Assembly: GCA_024684395.1 (NCBI GenBank)
Contig: JAIKWY010000116.1
Span: forward strand, 1-40,664
Source of the DNA: Oscillospiraceae bacterium
Lineage (GTDB): Bacteria; Bacillota; Clostridia; Oscillospirales; Ruminococcaceae
Reading direction: 5' to 3'
DNA: 40,664 nucleotides
How positions within the stretch are numbered: the stretch's first letter is position 1; the number at the start of each line of letters is the position of its first letter. Position numbers and translations under genes: made by a program. Below the pieces are notes generated by a model that was not told the DNA's origin, did not search any database, and saw only the letters and a program-made list of their open reading frames with translations. Shown one piece after another: positions 13,802 to 20,818 of this stretch.

Positions 13802-16567
13802 TTATTCTACATTCTTCAAAGCCAGTGCCTTCGGGATCTTGCGGATGCGGAGGACGTCGAGGACGGTGATCAGCAGATACGCTGCAAACACCAGCAGAAA
13901 TTCCTTCACAAAGCCGCCCGGCGTCATGATGAAGGCAAAATAGCCGCCCAAGGACATCATCATGATCTTCCAGAAGAACACCATCAGCAGATACCCGAGA
14001 TAGATCGCAATGCCCTCGGAGAGCAGCACCACGACCGCTGTCGGGATCAGGTACAGCGAGGTGATCTCGCCGTTGCTGTAGCCGAGGATCTTTGCCATCG
14101 AGATCGAGCGCTCGTTCTTCTCGATGATGATCTTCGTCAGCAGATACAGGATGATCGCTGCCACGATCAGGCATACCACCTGGAAATATGCCATATAGCT
14201 GCCCATCGAGTGGTCAAGCTGCTTGGCGAGCTTGGTCATGTCATCCACCGTGATGGTCTTGGCGATATAGTCCTCCGGGATGTCGGTGATGTGCTCATTG
14301 GTGAGATAGCCGGTAAAGCTGCCTGCGTCCTGCTCAAAGATGCTGTTGAAGCGCTCGTTCGGCAGGAAGACTGCGATGCCCGCCGTGTACGGATAGATGC
14401 CGCAGACCGTCCAGGTATAGCTCTTGTTCTCGTACTTCTCGGACAGGACGATCGTGTCGCCCTCCTTGACGTTGTACTTCTTCGCATAGGCTTCGGAGAT
14501 GTAGACGGCATCGTCCGTCCGGTCATAATACGATGCATCGAGGGTGATATACCGGCTGTTCTCCACGATGCCGAAGATCGTGATCGCTTCGTTATAGACA
14601 TCCGATTTCCGTTCGAGGGAGGTCATGGAAAACCGCTCTGCGCCGGGGGCATCCGTGGTGATGGTGTTGCCGTCCTCATCCTCGCAGGAGGTCAGGAGCA
14701 CCTGCTCTTTGCAGAACATCATCTTCGGGAGCGAATCCTGATAATACGCCAGCGTGGCGGGGAGCCCCACTGCCATCGAGGTCATCAGCATGACGAACAC
14801 GATGCCGATGAACAGCATCAGATAGTTCGGGAGGTTCTGCAAGAAGACACGCATCCGGAAGCGGGACAGGAAGCCCACGCTCGGCAGACGGATCGCCTTG
14901 CTGCGCTTCTTCTGCTTGAGGTCATGGCGCAAGAACCGGAGCGGGGAGAGCCGCAGTGTCCGGATGATGACAAACAGGTTGATGACAAGCATCAGTACGA
15001 TGGGCACAACTGTGGTGCGGACGAAGGCATCCGGCGTCCAGAGGGTCACATAGCCCGGGAGGCTGTAGCTGTTGCGGTACATCGCCACGATGATGTTCTT
15101 GAACACCGTGTAGCCCAGCACATTCCCGACAACGGCGGCAAGCAGCACCACGATCAGCGGTGCGCTCATGTAATAGCGCAGGAGCTCGCCTTTGGTGAAG
15201 CCCGATGCACGGAGCGTGCCGATGACGGAGGCTTCCTGTTCGAGGGTCGTGCTGATGGTGACGGCGAAGATGAACGCCAGCACTGCCGTCAGGATGTACA
15301 GCAGGACACCGCCCATTGCCTTGTCGCTGCCCATGTCATCCTGTGCGAAGTTGATCGCCTGGTTCGCAAAGGCGGGGACATAGTCCTCGATCTCCGTTTC
15401 GTTTTCGGCGGCAGCGGTCTGGGTGATGAGGGCTTTCAGGAAGCTGTCCGATGCTGCCTTTTCGGCGATGAGGTCGGCGGGGGTGGTCTTGTAGAGGAAG
15501 GCGTAGTTGTAATGCGTCGCCGTCCCGATGCGGTCAAATCCCGCATCTGTCACCATAGCGACGTTGAAGGTCAGCGCATCGAACATCGTGTCGGTGTTCT
15601 TTTCATACAGGGTGGAATAGTCCACGAATGCTGCCAGTCCGCTGACGGTGAAGGTCACGCTGCCGACACGGATGGTGTCGCCTGTGCAGATCCCGGCGTT
15701 GTCGGCGTGCATCCGGTCGATGAGGATCTCGGTATCCGACTGCGGGGCATGTCCGTCCAGTATGTCATACAGGTCGATGTCCCGGCGCTCGCTGTAGACA
15801 CGGATCTTGCCGGCATAGTCATCCTTGCCGGGGAGCGTTTCGGCATCCTCCCGGTAGAACAGCGGATAGACATCCACCGGCACGGCGGGGGCATCGTCAT
15901 TGAGCTCATAGCGCTCGGCTAATTCGTCATAGGTCTCGCCGATCTCCTTGTCGATCTCCTTTCTGGCTTCGTCCATCGCATCGGAGAGGGCGGTTTTGTA
16001 GTCATCGGAAGCATAGGCGGCTTCGAGGGCTTCGTCATAGGCATCATCATACATCTCCCGCATTGCCTTGGAGAGGGCTTCGTCGAGGGTCGCCTGCTTT
16101 TCGGCGGCGGGGACTGCCATGCCCATTGCTGCCGCCTGCGCAAACTGCGCCTCGACCGCCTGTGTGACCTGCTGCCGGATGGCGTCTGTCACCTGCTTCT
16201 CCACTTCCCCGGCAACGGCATCCCGGACGGCTGTTTCGACCTCGGGTTCTGCTTCGGCATAGGCTCGCTCCCTGAACACGGCGACCACATCGGCACGTTC
16301 GCCGGATGCGATGCCGGTCAGGAGGGCTTCATCTGCTTCGGTATCGAGCTCGAAATGCCCGCTCTCCCGTTTCATGACGGTGATGTTCTCCGTCATGGAG
16401 TGGAGCGTGCTGTTGTTGGCGACATACATGCCGGAGACGAATGCGATCGTCACCACGAGAATGGCGAAGATCATCAGATAGCGTTTCCAGTCCCGCAGCA
16501 CATCCCGCCAGACGCGCTTGCGCAGGGGGTTGCCAGGGCGTTTGCCCAGTCTGATCTGTTCTTCCAT
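13802..16567 (-). CDS. FtsX/MacB-type ABC transporter permease
   Basis: The 921-residue protein is the membrane part of an exporter in the FtsX superfamily. It has an N-terminal membrane segment after a basic stretch (LMIFAILVVTIAFVSGMYV). A large outside domain follows, whose first part is Ala/Glu-rich and probably a long helix or coiled coil (about 75-205). A first set of three membrane helices comes at about 420-530, then another anchor near 575-600, a second outside domain, and a final set of three helices near the C-terminus. This is the usual double-FtsX layout. The ATPase gene lies upstream, nine bases away. The start at 16567 has GAGG at proper distance; an in-frame ATG at 16582 overlaps the ATPase and is less likely. 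The substrate is unknown: lipid, peptide or antibiotic. Confidence 0.88.
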   Translation of the reverse strand: MEEQIRLGKRPGNPLRKRVWRDVLRDWKRYLMIFAILVVTIAFVSGMYVANNSTLHSMTENITVMKRESGHFELDTEADEALLTGIASGERADVVAVFRERAYAEAEPEVETAVRDAVAGEVEKQVTDAIRQQVTQAVEAQFAQAAAMGMAVPAAEKQATLDEALSKAMREMYDDAYDEALEAAYASDDYKTALSDAMDEARKEIDKEIGETYDELAERYELNDDAPAVPVDVYPLFYREDAETLPGKDDYAGKIRVYSERRDIDLYDILDGHAPQSDTEILIDRMHADNAGICTGDTIRVGSVTFTVSGLAAFVDYSTLYEKNTDTMFDALTFNVAMVTDAGFDRIGTATHYNYAFLYKTTPADLIAEKAASDSFLKALITQTAAAENETEIEDYVPAFANQAINFAQDDMGSDKAMGGVLLYILTAVLAFIFAVTISTTLEQEASVIGTLRASGFTKGELLRYYMSAPLIVVLLAAVVGNVLGYTVFKNIIVAMYRNSYSLPGYVTLWTPDAFVRTTVVPIVLMLVINLFVIIRTLRLSPLRFLRHDLKQKKRSKAIRLPSVGFLSRFRMRVFLQNLPNYLMLFIGIVFVMLMTSMAVGLPATLAYYQDSLPKMMFCKEQVLLTSCEDEDGNTITTDAPGAERFSMTSLERKSDVYNEAITIFGIVENSRYITLDASYYDRTDDAVYISEAYAKKYNVKEGDTIVLSEKYENKSYTWTVCGIYPYTAGIAVFLPNERFNSIFEQDAGSFTGYLTNEHITDIPEDYIAKTITVDDMTKLAKQLDHSMGSYMAYFQVVCLIVAAIILYLLTKIIIEKNERSISMAKILGYSNGEITSLYLIPTAVVVLLSEGIAIYLGYLLMVFFWKIMMMSLGGYFAFIMTPGGFVKEFLLVFAAYLLITVLDVLRIRKIPKALALKNVE

Positions 16568-16575
16568 AGCGCACC

Positions 16576-17292
16576 TCACCATTCAAGCTCGGCGGCGGTG
16601 AGCTTTTCCGCATTGCGGTCGTCATGGCGGATCTTGCCGTCACGGAGCTTGATGACGTGATCTGCCATCAGGCGGATGGCTTCGTTATGCGTCACCATGA
16701 TGACGGTGTTGCCGTACTTGCGGTTGACCTCCTCGATGAGCTGCAAAATTTCCTTGGAGGTGGTATAGTCGAGGGCGCCGGTCGGCTCATCGCAGAGGAG
16801 GATGTCGGGGTTCTTGACGATGGCTCTGCCGATGGAGACACGCTGCTGCTGACCGCCGGAGAGCTGGTTCGGCAGCTTGTAGCGGTGGTCGAACAGCCCG
16901 AGGGTCTTCAGGAGCTCGTCAATGTCGAGGGGCTTGTCGGAGAGGTAGGCGCCGGTCTCGATGTTCTCCTTCACGTTCAGGTTCGGGATGAGGTTGTACA
17001 TCTGGAACACATAGCCGAGGTGCTTGCGGCGGTACTGCGTCAGGCTCTTTTCGCTCATGGAGCTGAGGGTGTCGCCGTTGATGGTGATCTCGCCGCCGTC
17101 GGCGCTGTCGATGCCGCCGAGGATGTTCAGCAGCGTGGACTTGCCCGAGCCGGAGGGTCCGAGCAGCACGCAGAACTCGCCCTTGCCTACGCTGAAATCA
17201 ATGCCTTTCAATACATCCTGCTTCGTCTCGCCGCTCCCGAAGCTCTTGGTCAGCCCGGTCACGGTCAGGAATTTCTTTTCTGCTTCACTCAT
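16576..17292 (-). CDS. ABC transporter ATP-binding protein (MacB/LolD type)
   Basis: The 238-residue ATPase powers the permease encoded just downstream. It has the Walker A loop GPSGSGKST (45-53), the signature LSGGQQQRVSIGRA (144-157), Walker B ILLCDEPTGALD (164-175) and a switch histidine in VTHN. The Q-loop lies in VFQMYNLIPNLNV. These features place it with the LolD/MacB/FtsE branch, which pairs with FtsX-type permeases. The start follows AAAGGAGGCTCACC. The unit has its own promoter (17463-17491) with a palindrome at the expected start of transcription, and a TetR-type regulator gene lies about 0.9 kb upstream, suggesting inducible export. Confidence 0.94.
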   Translation of the reverse strand: MSEAEKKFLTVTGLTKSFGSGETKQDVLKGIDFSVGKGEFCVLLGPSGSGKSTLLNILGGIDSADGGEITINGDTLSSMSEKSLTQYRRKHLGYVFQMYNLIPNLNVKENIETGAYLSDKPLDIDELLKTLGLFDHRYKLPNQLSGGQQQRVSIGRAIVKNPDILLCDEPTGALDYTTSKEILQLIEEVNRKYGNTVIMVTHNEAIRLMADHVIKLRDGKIRHDDRNAEKLTAAELEW

Positions 17293-17334
17293 GGTGAGCC
17301 TCCTTTTCTGGGGGATTTTTGTCAGCTTGCAGCC

Positions 17335-17425
17335 GACTTCGGGGGCGCTGCCCCCTGAACCCCTGCCAGAGGGCTCTGCCCTCTGGACTCCCGGCAGGAC
17401 GGTGACCGTCCTGCACCTGCATCTT
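17335..17425. repeat. Three GC-rich hairpins in the ABC operon leader
   Basis: GGGGGC-GCT-GCCCCC, CAGAGGGC-TCT-GCCCTCTG and CAGGACGG-TGA-CCGTCCTG follow one another, each with a three-base loop. The module CTGCCCTCTGGACTCCC also occurs in repeat copy C. Since transcription starts near 17456, all three hairpins lie in the mRNA leader of the exporter genes. Confidence 0.7.
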
Positions 17426-17436
17426 TTTGCCTTTAT

Positions 17437-17454
17437 GGTTAGCGATTGCTAATC
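17437..17454. promoter_or_regulatory. Palindromic operator of the ABC exporter operon, probable TetR-family site
   Basis: GGTTAGCGATTGCTAATC is an 18-bp palindrome with seven of nine positions matched (core TTAGC-GATT-GCTAA). It starts two bases past the predicted transcription start of the exporter operon, an ideal place for a repressor. The nearby TetR-type protein is the likely ligand-responsive binder. That link is inference: the site is not found in the regulator's own promoter. Confidence 0.65.
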
Positions 17455-17462
17455 ACAGATTT

Positions 17463-17491
17463 AGTATAGCACACAAATTCCGAAAAATCAA
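17463..17491 (-). promoter_or_regulatory. Sigma-A promoter of the ABC exporter operon
   Basis: On the minus strand TTGATT (17486-17491) and TATACT (17463-17468) are 17 bases apart, with TGTGC directly before the -10. The predicted start is near 17456, just beside the palindrome at 17437-17454. Confidence 0.78.
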
Positions 17492-17507
17492 GTCGTCAAC
17501 CTAACAA

Positions 17508-17532
17508 AACATCCCGGCATTACCGGGATGTT
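17508..17532 (-). terminator. Terminator of the tetR-gph unit
   Basis: AACATCCCGG (17508-17517) and CCGGGATGTT (17523-17532) form a perfect ten-pair stem with a five-base loop. On the minus strand it is followed by TTGTTAGG, where the stem's last Ts extend the run. It lies 15 bases after the stop of gph and just upstream of the exporter promoter. Confidence 0.82.
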
Positions 17533-17546
17533 ATCGTAAAATGTGA

Positions 17547-18197
17547 CTAATCGAGGAGAAGGGCTGCAAGCTGTGCCGCATCTTCTGCAATGACAGAGGC
17601 GCCGTGCTCCCGGAGAAATGCCTCGGAGCGGAAGCCGTAGCTTACGCTGATGCACGGCATACCGGCGTTGCGGGCGGTCTCGATGTCCACATCGGAGTCG
17701 CCGATATAGACGGCTTCCTCCCGTGGGATATGCAGTGCTGTCAGCACGGCTTCGACGGCATCGGGGGCGGGCTTGCGGCGGACGCCCTCTTTTTCGCCGG
17801 CGGCGGCATCGAACAGCCCCGGGAAGTACTGCGCACACAGTGCCTGCACGCCGTAGTCCGGCTTGTTGGAGACGACGGCTGTCCGGATGCCGGCTGCTTT
17901 CAGGTGCCGGAGCAGCTCCGGGATCCCGGGATAGGGCGCAGTCTGATCGGCGCAGTGCTCGGTATAATATGCGGTGAAGGCGTCATGCAGACGGGTGAGC
18001 TCCTCCTCCGTCGTGCCGGCGGGGACGGCTCGCTCCAGATACTTCCGGATGCCGTTGCCGACAAACTGCCGCACCTCGTCCACCGTCCGCTCCGGCATCC
18101 CGCAGGATGCAAGCGCATAATTCCCGGCGGCTGCCAAGTCTGCAAGGGTATCCAGGATCGTTCCGTCCAGGTCAAATATCGCAAGGCTGTAACGCAT
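17547..18197 (-). CDS. HAD-family hydrolase, phosphoglycolate-phosphatase-like
   Basis: The 216-residue protein is a subfamily-IA HAD phosphatase. Motif I is IFDLDGTILDT (7-17), motif II VVSNK, a lysine occurs around RRKPAPDAV, and motif IV is YIGDSDVDIETARNAG. The helical cap (about 15-85) and the total length match Gph/PpaX-like enzymes, which remove phosphate from 2-phosphoglycolate, pyrophosphate or sugar phosphates. The exact substrate cannot be read from sequence. It lies eight bases after the TetR-type gene and shares its promoter. PpaX and PgmB are alternatives. Confidence 0.88.
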   Translation of the reverse strand: MRYSLAIFDLDGTILDTLADLAAAGNYALASCGMPERTVDEVRQFVGNGIRKYLERAVPAGTTEEELTRLHDAFTAYYTEHCADQTAPYPGIPELLRHLKAAGIRTAVVSNKPDYGVQALCAQYFPGLFDAAAGEKEGVRRKPAPDAVEAVLTALHIPREEAVYIGDSDVDIETARNAGMPCISVSYGFRSEAFLREHGASVIAEDAAQLAALLLD

Positions 18198-18205
18198 AGG
18201 GCCTC

Positions 18206-18766
18206 CTATTCCATGATGGCGGAGAAGCCCTCAAACGCCGCATCGGTGGCGATGCGGCCGAGCTCCTCGATGTCGAATTTCAGCTGTCCCCGGATCCAGT
18301 CCCGGTAGATCGCATGGCTCCCTGCCAGCAGAAACCGGATGTAGATGCACAGCACATCCCTGCGCACGGTCACGCTGTCGGCATAGCGGTCGGCGATGAG
18401 CCCGGTCAGCTCGGCGGTCGCTTCTTCCCATGCGTCGGAGAGCCTGCTCTGGAACACGGTATGCTGGAACAGCGCCAGATGGGCTCCGATCAGGCGGTTG
18501 CATGACCGGAAGAAGCATCCGGCATCCGGGTTGCCGGCAAAAAAGCCTTCCTCATCCAGATACCCGAGCAGCTCCAAAGTGAGCTGACGGTTATAGTCCC
18601 GCTCCACGTCCTCGACCGTGTCATAGTGCAGATAGAAGGTCTTGCGGTCGATGTTGGCTTCCCGGGCGATCGCCGTGACGGTCAGGCGGGGAGCATGGCG
18701 GTCGAGAAGCAGCGTAATATAGGCGTTACGGATCGCCTGCCGGGTCTTTTGTGTTCTCTTATCCAT
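18206..18766 (-). CDS. TetR-family transcriptional regulator
   Basis: The 186-residue protein has a TetR-type N-terminal helix-turn-helix domain: RQAIRNAYITLLL, then LTVTAIAREANIDRKTFYLHY, the recognition helix and the hallmark aromatic residues at its end. The C-terminal all-helical part would bind a ligand and dimerise. Its promoter (18845-18873) is a perfect consensus. An imperfect 24-bp palindrome in its leader could be an autoregulatory site. The exporter operon with an 18-bp palindrome in its promoter lies downstream on the same strand and is the most likely target. It might also control the divergent HD-domain gene. Confidence 0.9.
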   Translation of the reverse strand: MDKRTQKTRQAIRNAYITLLLDRHAPRLTVTAIAREANIDRKTFYLHYDTVEDVERDYNRQLTLELLGYLDEEGFFAGNPDAGCFFRSCNRLIGAHLALFQHTVFQSRLSDAWEEATAELTGLIADRYADSVTVRRDVLCIYIRFLLAGSHAIYRDWIRGQLKFDIEELGRIATDAAFEGFSAIME

Positions 18767-18784
18767 TTATCCTCAATTCTATCG

Positions 18785-18808
18785 AAAATGTGGAATATTC
18801 ATCATTTT
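18785..18808. promoter_or_regulatory. Imperfect palindrome in the tetR leader
   Basis: The arms AAAATG (18785-18790) and CATTTT (18803-18808) flank the inner palindrome GAATATTC (18793-18800). It lies between the tetR promoter and its start codon. It does not resemble the exporter-operon palindrome, so if it is an operator it may bind another regulator. Confidence 0.4.
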
Positions 18809-18823
18809 TGTGTACTTTGGCTA

Positions 18824-18852
18824 TTGATTTTTTTAGTCATCTATATTATAAT
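18824..18852 (+). promoter_or_regulatory. Sigma-A promoter of the HD-domain / CmpB pair
   Basis: TTGATT (18824-18829) and TATAAT (18847-18852) are separated by 17 bases. The predicted start near 18859 leaves a leader of about 108 bases. This -10 overlaps the opposite-strand -10 of the tetR promoter by four bases, so the two promoters cannot be open at once. Confidence 0.65.
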
Positions 18853-18873
18853 ACAATTAAGTAGAAATGTCAA
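18845..18873 (-). promoter_or_regulatory. Sigma-A promoter of tetR-gph
   Basis: On the minus strand TTGACA (18868-18873) and TATAAT (18845-18850) are separated by 17 bases: a perfect consensus promoter. The predicted start near 18838 gives a leader of about 72 bases. Confidence 0.85.
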
Positions 18874-18966
18874 CAGCCAGTATTATGAAGAGATAGAAGT
18901 CACGCAGCACCGCAGAAAAATACCACGGTGTCTGCACGCAGTAGTATGTAAGGGGAATTGATCGCT

Positions 18967-19494
18967 ATGAAGCAAGCACTCGCAGCACCGAAGCTGCAGT
19001 CAGTGCCGATACTGCGAAACGGTGTGAAATACAGCAAGCGGCGCATCGTCGCTGCCATCCGCCATGAGGCGGAGATCCTTTGCCGGGAAGGGCAGCTCGA
19101 CCGGACAAAGAAATTTATCCAGCATTCTGACATGACGGTGTACCAGCATGTCTGCCATGTTGCCTATATGAGCTGTGTGCTCAGCATGGAGCTGGGTATT
19201 GACGTCAATTATCGGGAGCTGATCCGGGGCGCACTGCTGCACGATTATTTCCTGTATGACTGGCACAAGGGAAAGCATCCGGACTTCGGCCATGCATTCG
19301 GTCATCCGGGTCGTGCTCTGCGCAATGCGCTGCGGGATTACAAGCTCACAGAACGAGAAGTGCAGATCATCCGCCATCACATGTGGCCGCTGACGGTCAT
19401 CCCGCCGACCTGCCGGGAGGCGTGGCTGGTCATCGCAGCGGACAAGATCTGCACCTTCCTTGAGGTGATCCGAAAGGAGCGTGTGAGATTATGA
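18967..19494 (+). CDS. HD-domain phosphohydrolase-like protein
   Basis: The 175-residue soluble protein has the metal-binding pattern of the HD superfamily. A histidine in VYQHVCHVAY comes first, then the HD pair in LLHDYFLYDW, histidines in HAFGHPGRAL and HHMWPL, and a distal Asp in IAADKIC. Family members remove phosphate from nucleotides or related compounds; the substrate is unknown. An ATG at 18967 is preferred over an in-frame TTG at 18958, because AAGGGGA lies ten bases before the ATG and only one before the TTG. The stop overlaps the next gene as ATGA, a pairing of HD hydrolase and CmpB-type membrane protein that seems common in this group. Confidence 0.87.
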   Translation: MKQALAAPKLQSVPILRNGVKYSKRRIVAAIRHEAEILCREGQLDRTKKFIQHSDMTVYQHVCHVAYMSCVLSMELGIDVNYRELIRGALLHDYFLYDWHKGKHPDFGHAFGHPGRALRNALRDYKLTEREVQIIRHHMWPLTVIPPTCREAWLVIAADKICTFLEVIRKERVRL

Positions 19495-20276
19495 TGACGT
19501 ATTTAGATACCTTTGAGCGGTTCGCCAGCATGAGTCTCGACTATCTGTTCCTGAGCTTCATGCTCTACAGCTTTCTTGGATGGCTGTTTGAGACGACCGT
19601 CATTTCGCTCTGGGAATCCGGTCACTTCCTGAATCGTGGTTCCCTGCTCGGTCCGTATTGCCCGGTCTACGGCGGCGGTGCGGTGCTGGGCATCCTGATG
19701 GCATACTATATCCCGAATCCGCTGTTACAGTTCTTCGCATCGGCGTGCCTGTGCATCTGCTGCGAGTATCTGTGCGCCTCCATTCTGGAGGATATTTTCC
19801 ACGTCAAGCTGTGGGATTATTCCGGGATGCCGTTCAATTACAAGGGGCGCATCTGCCTGCTCGGATTTTTGTTCTTCGGAACGGCAACGACCTTCATCAG
19901 CCGCTTCGTGGAGCCGGTCGTGGTACGGATGTTCGATTCCGCGCCGCCTGCGCTGATCACAACGACGGCGATCTTGCTGGCGTTCGTGCTCGCTGCGGAC
20001 ACGATCCTGTCGAGCATCGCCTTTTCCCGCAAGAGCCGGAAGCTGCTGCGGTTCTACATCCGCTATCACAAGATGATGAACCGGGAGTTCCGCAACATCT
20101 CGTACTTTATCCAGCAGAAGACCCCCAAGCGCATCCGCACTGACCTCGCCGGTATGCAGGAACGTATCCTGCGGGCAAACAAGACGCTGAATGCCCGCCA
20201 TATCGAGCACAAGGAACAGATCGTGGACAAGGTCGAGGATAAGGTCACTTCCGCTAAGGAGCGGTTCAAGAAGTGA
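19491..20276 (+). CDS. CmpB-family membrane protein (putative ABC-transporter type IV)
   Basis: The 261-residue product is a multi-pass membrane protein of the family often labelled putative ABC transporter permease (CmpB). Typical family sequence is SFLGWLFETTVISLWESG and NRGSLLGPYCPVYGGGAV. About five to six hydrophobic segments span residues 15-180, followed by a basic, charged cytoplasmic tail that looks helical (about 185-261). The family's role is unknown despite its name, and no ATPase gene is beside it. It is coupled to the HD-domain gene by an ATGA overlap. The second codon is also ATG, so the start may be three bases later. Confidence 0.85.
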   Translation: MMTYLDTFERFASMSLDYLFLSFMLYSFLGWLFETTVISLWESGHFLNRGSLLGPYCPVYGGGAVLGILMAYYIPNPLLQFFASACLCICCEYLCASILEDIFHVKLWDYSGMPFNYKGRICLLGFLFFGTATTFISRFVEPVVVRMFDSAPPALITTTAILLAFVLAADTILSSIAFSRKSRKLLRFYIRYHKMMNREFRNISYFIQQKTPKRIRTDLAGMQERILRANKTLNARHIEHKEQIVDKVEDKVTSAKERFKK

Positions 20277-20301
20277 CGGGGCGCTGACAAATGTAACATT
20301 C

Positions 20302-20329
20302 AAAGGGAGCCTGTGAGGGCTCCCTTTCA
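20302..20329 (+). terminator. Terminator after the CmpB-like gene
   Basis: AAAGGGAGCC (20302-20311) pairs with GGCTCCCTTT (20318-20327) in a perfect ten-pair stem. The T-run is short because it forms part of the stem. It lies 25 bases past the stop codon. Confidence 0.75.
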
Positions 20330-20336
20330 GCTTGTC

Positions 20337-20460
20337 GAGAAACCCCGGTTTCTCGCTTCGAGTGCCCCCTCCGCCGCCGTTCGGCGGCACCCGCCTTACG
20401 GGCGGCGAGTCCCCTCTGTCCTTCGGACATCTCCCCACCCCGTGGGGAGTCACCCCCGCA
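20337..20460. repeat. Mosaic intergenic repeat, copy D (partial) with extra hairpins
   Basis: Hairpins GAGAAACC/GGTTTCTC (20337-20354), GCCGCCG/CGGCGGC and CCCGCC/GGCGGG precede the module GACATCTCCCCACCCC with GTGGGGAGTCACCC, which matches the middle of copies B and C. The A/T hairpin and the GCCGTC palindrome are absent. The element begins the 540-base region without a protein gene between 20277 and 20818. Confidence 0.7.
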
Positions 20461-20504
20461 TACCCATCCGGGCACAGGCGCGGGGGAGGGATTTTGGGCG
20501 GTGC

Positions 20505-20751
20505 TGCGACCGAGGATGAGGCAGGATGTTGCACGAAGACGAGTAGTGTCGGTCATAGATGAAAACCGACCGCACCGCAGCCGCTTTAGGGACTCCGACC
20601 GTGGATGAGGCAGGATGCTGATCGAAGACGAGTAGTGTCGGGAGCAGAGGTGAACCCGACCGCCCCTAAAAACCCCGTTTTGTGCCTTCGGCACTTTTTT
20701 GACAGACTGTAGGGAGGGCGAGCAGCCCTCCCTGAGTCGGCGCAAGCCGAC
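20505..20751 (+). other. Hairpin array with two related units; possible small RNA
   Basis: Two units of about 70 bp, starting near 20508 and 20597 (89 bases apart), share GGATGAGGCAGGATG, CGAAGACGAGTAGTGTCGG and a closing CGACCG. Each ends in a stem: GTCGGT/ACCGAC in the first and GTCGGG/CCCGAC in the second. A terminator (20682-20700) follows. Past it lie AGGGAGGGC/GCCCTCCCT (20711-20733) and GTCGGC-GCAA-GCCGAC (20736-20751). There is no coding signal. A promoter for this array is not evident. Confidence 0.55.
20682..20700 (+). terminator. Intrinsic terminator after the tandem units
   Basis: GTGCC (20682-20686) and GGCAC (20690-20694) form a stem around TTC, followed directly by six Ts. No protein gene ends nearby, so it must end either read-through from 20276 or an RNA made from the tandem units. 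Confidence 0.75.
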
Positions 20752-20759
20752 ATTCCCTA

Positions 20760-20789
20760 TTGACATCCTCCCTGTCAAAATGGTATAAT
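20760..20789 (+). promoter_or_regulatory. Sigma-A promoter of the beta-propeller-like gene
   Basis: TTGACA (20760-20765) and TATAAT (20784-20789) are separated by 18 bases. The -35 forms a palindrome with TGTCAA at 20773-20778. The predicted start near 20796 leaves a leader of about 22 bases with AGGAGG. Confidence 0.85.
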
Positions 20790-20818
20790 AAAACCAAACC
20801 ACCAGGAGGACGCTATCC

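Noticed and set aside
13682-15922. Very long open frame (746 codons) on the plus strand opposite the ABC permease gene
   Set aside because: Its product is His/Asp/Arg-rich with no domain pattern. The minus strand has a clear FtsX-type protein with membrane segments and operon coupling, so this is a mirror frame.
18958-18960. TTG as start codon of the HD-domain gene
   Set aside because: It is only one base from the AAGGGGA ribosome site, whereas the ATG at 18967 is ten bases away.
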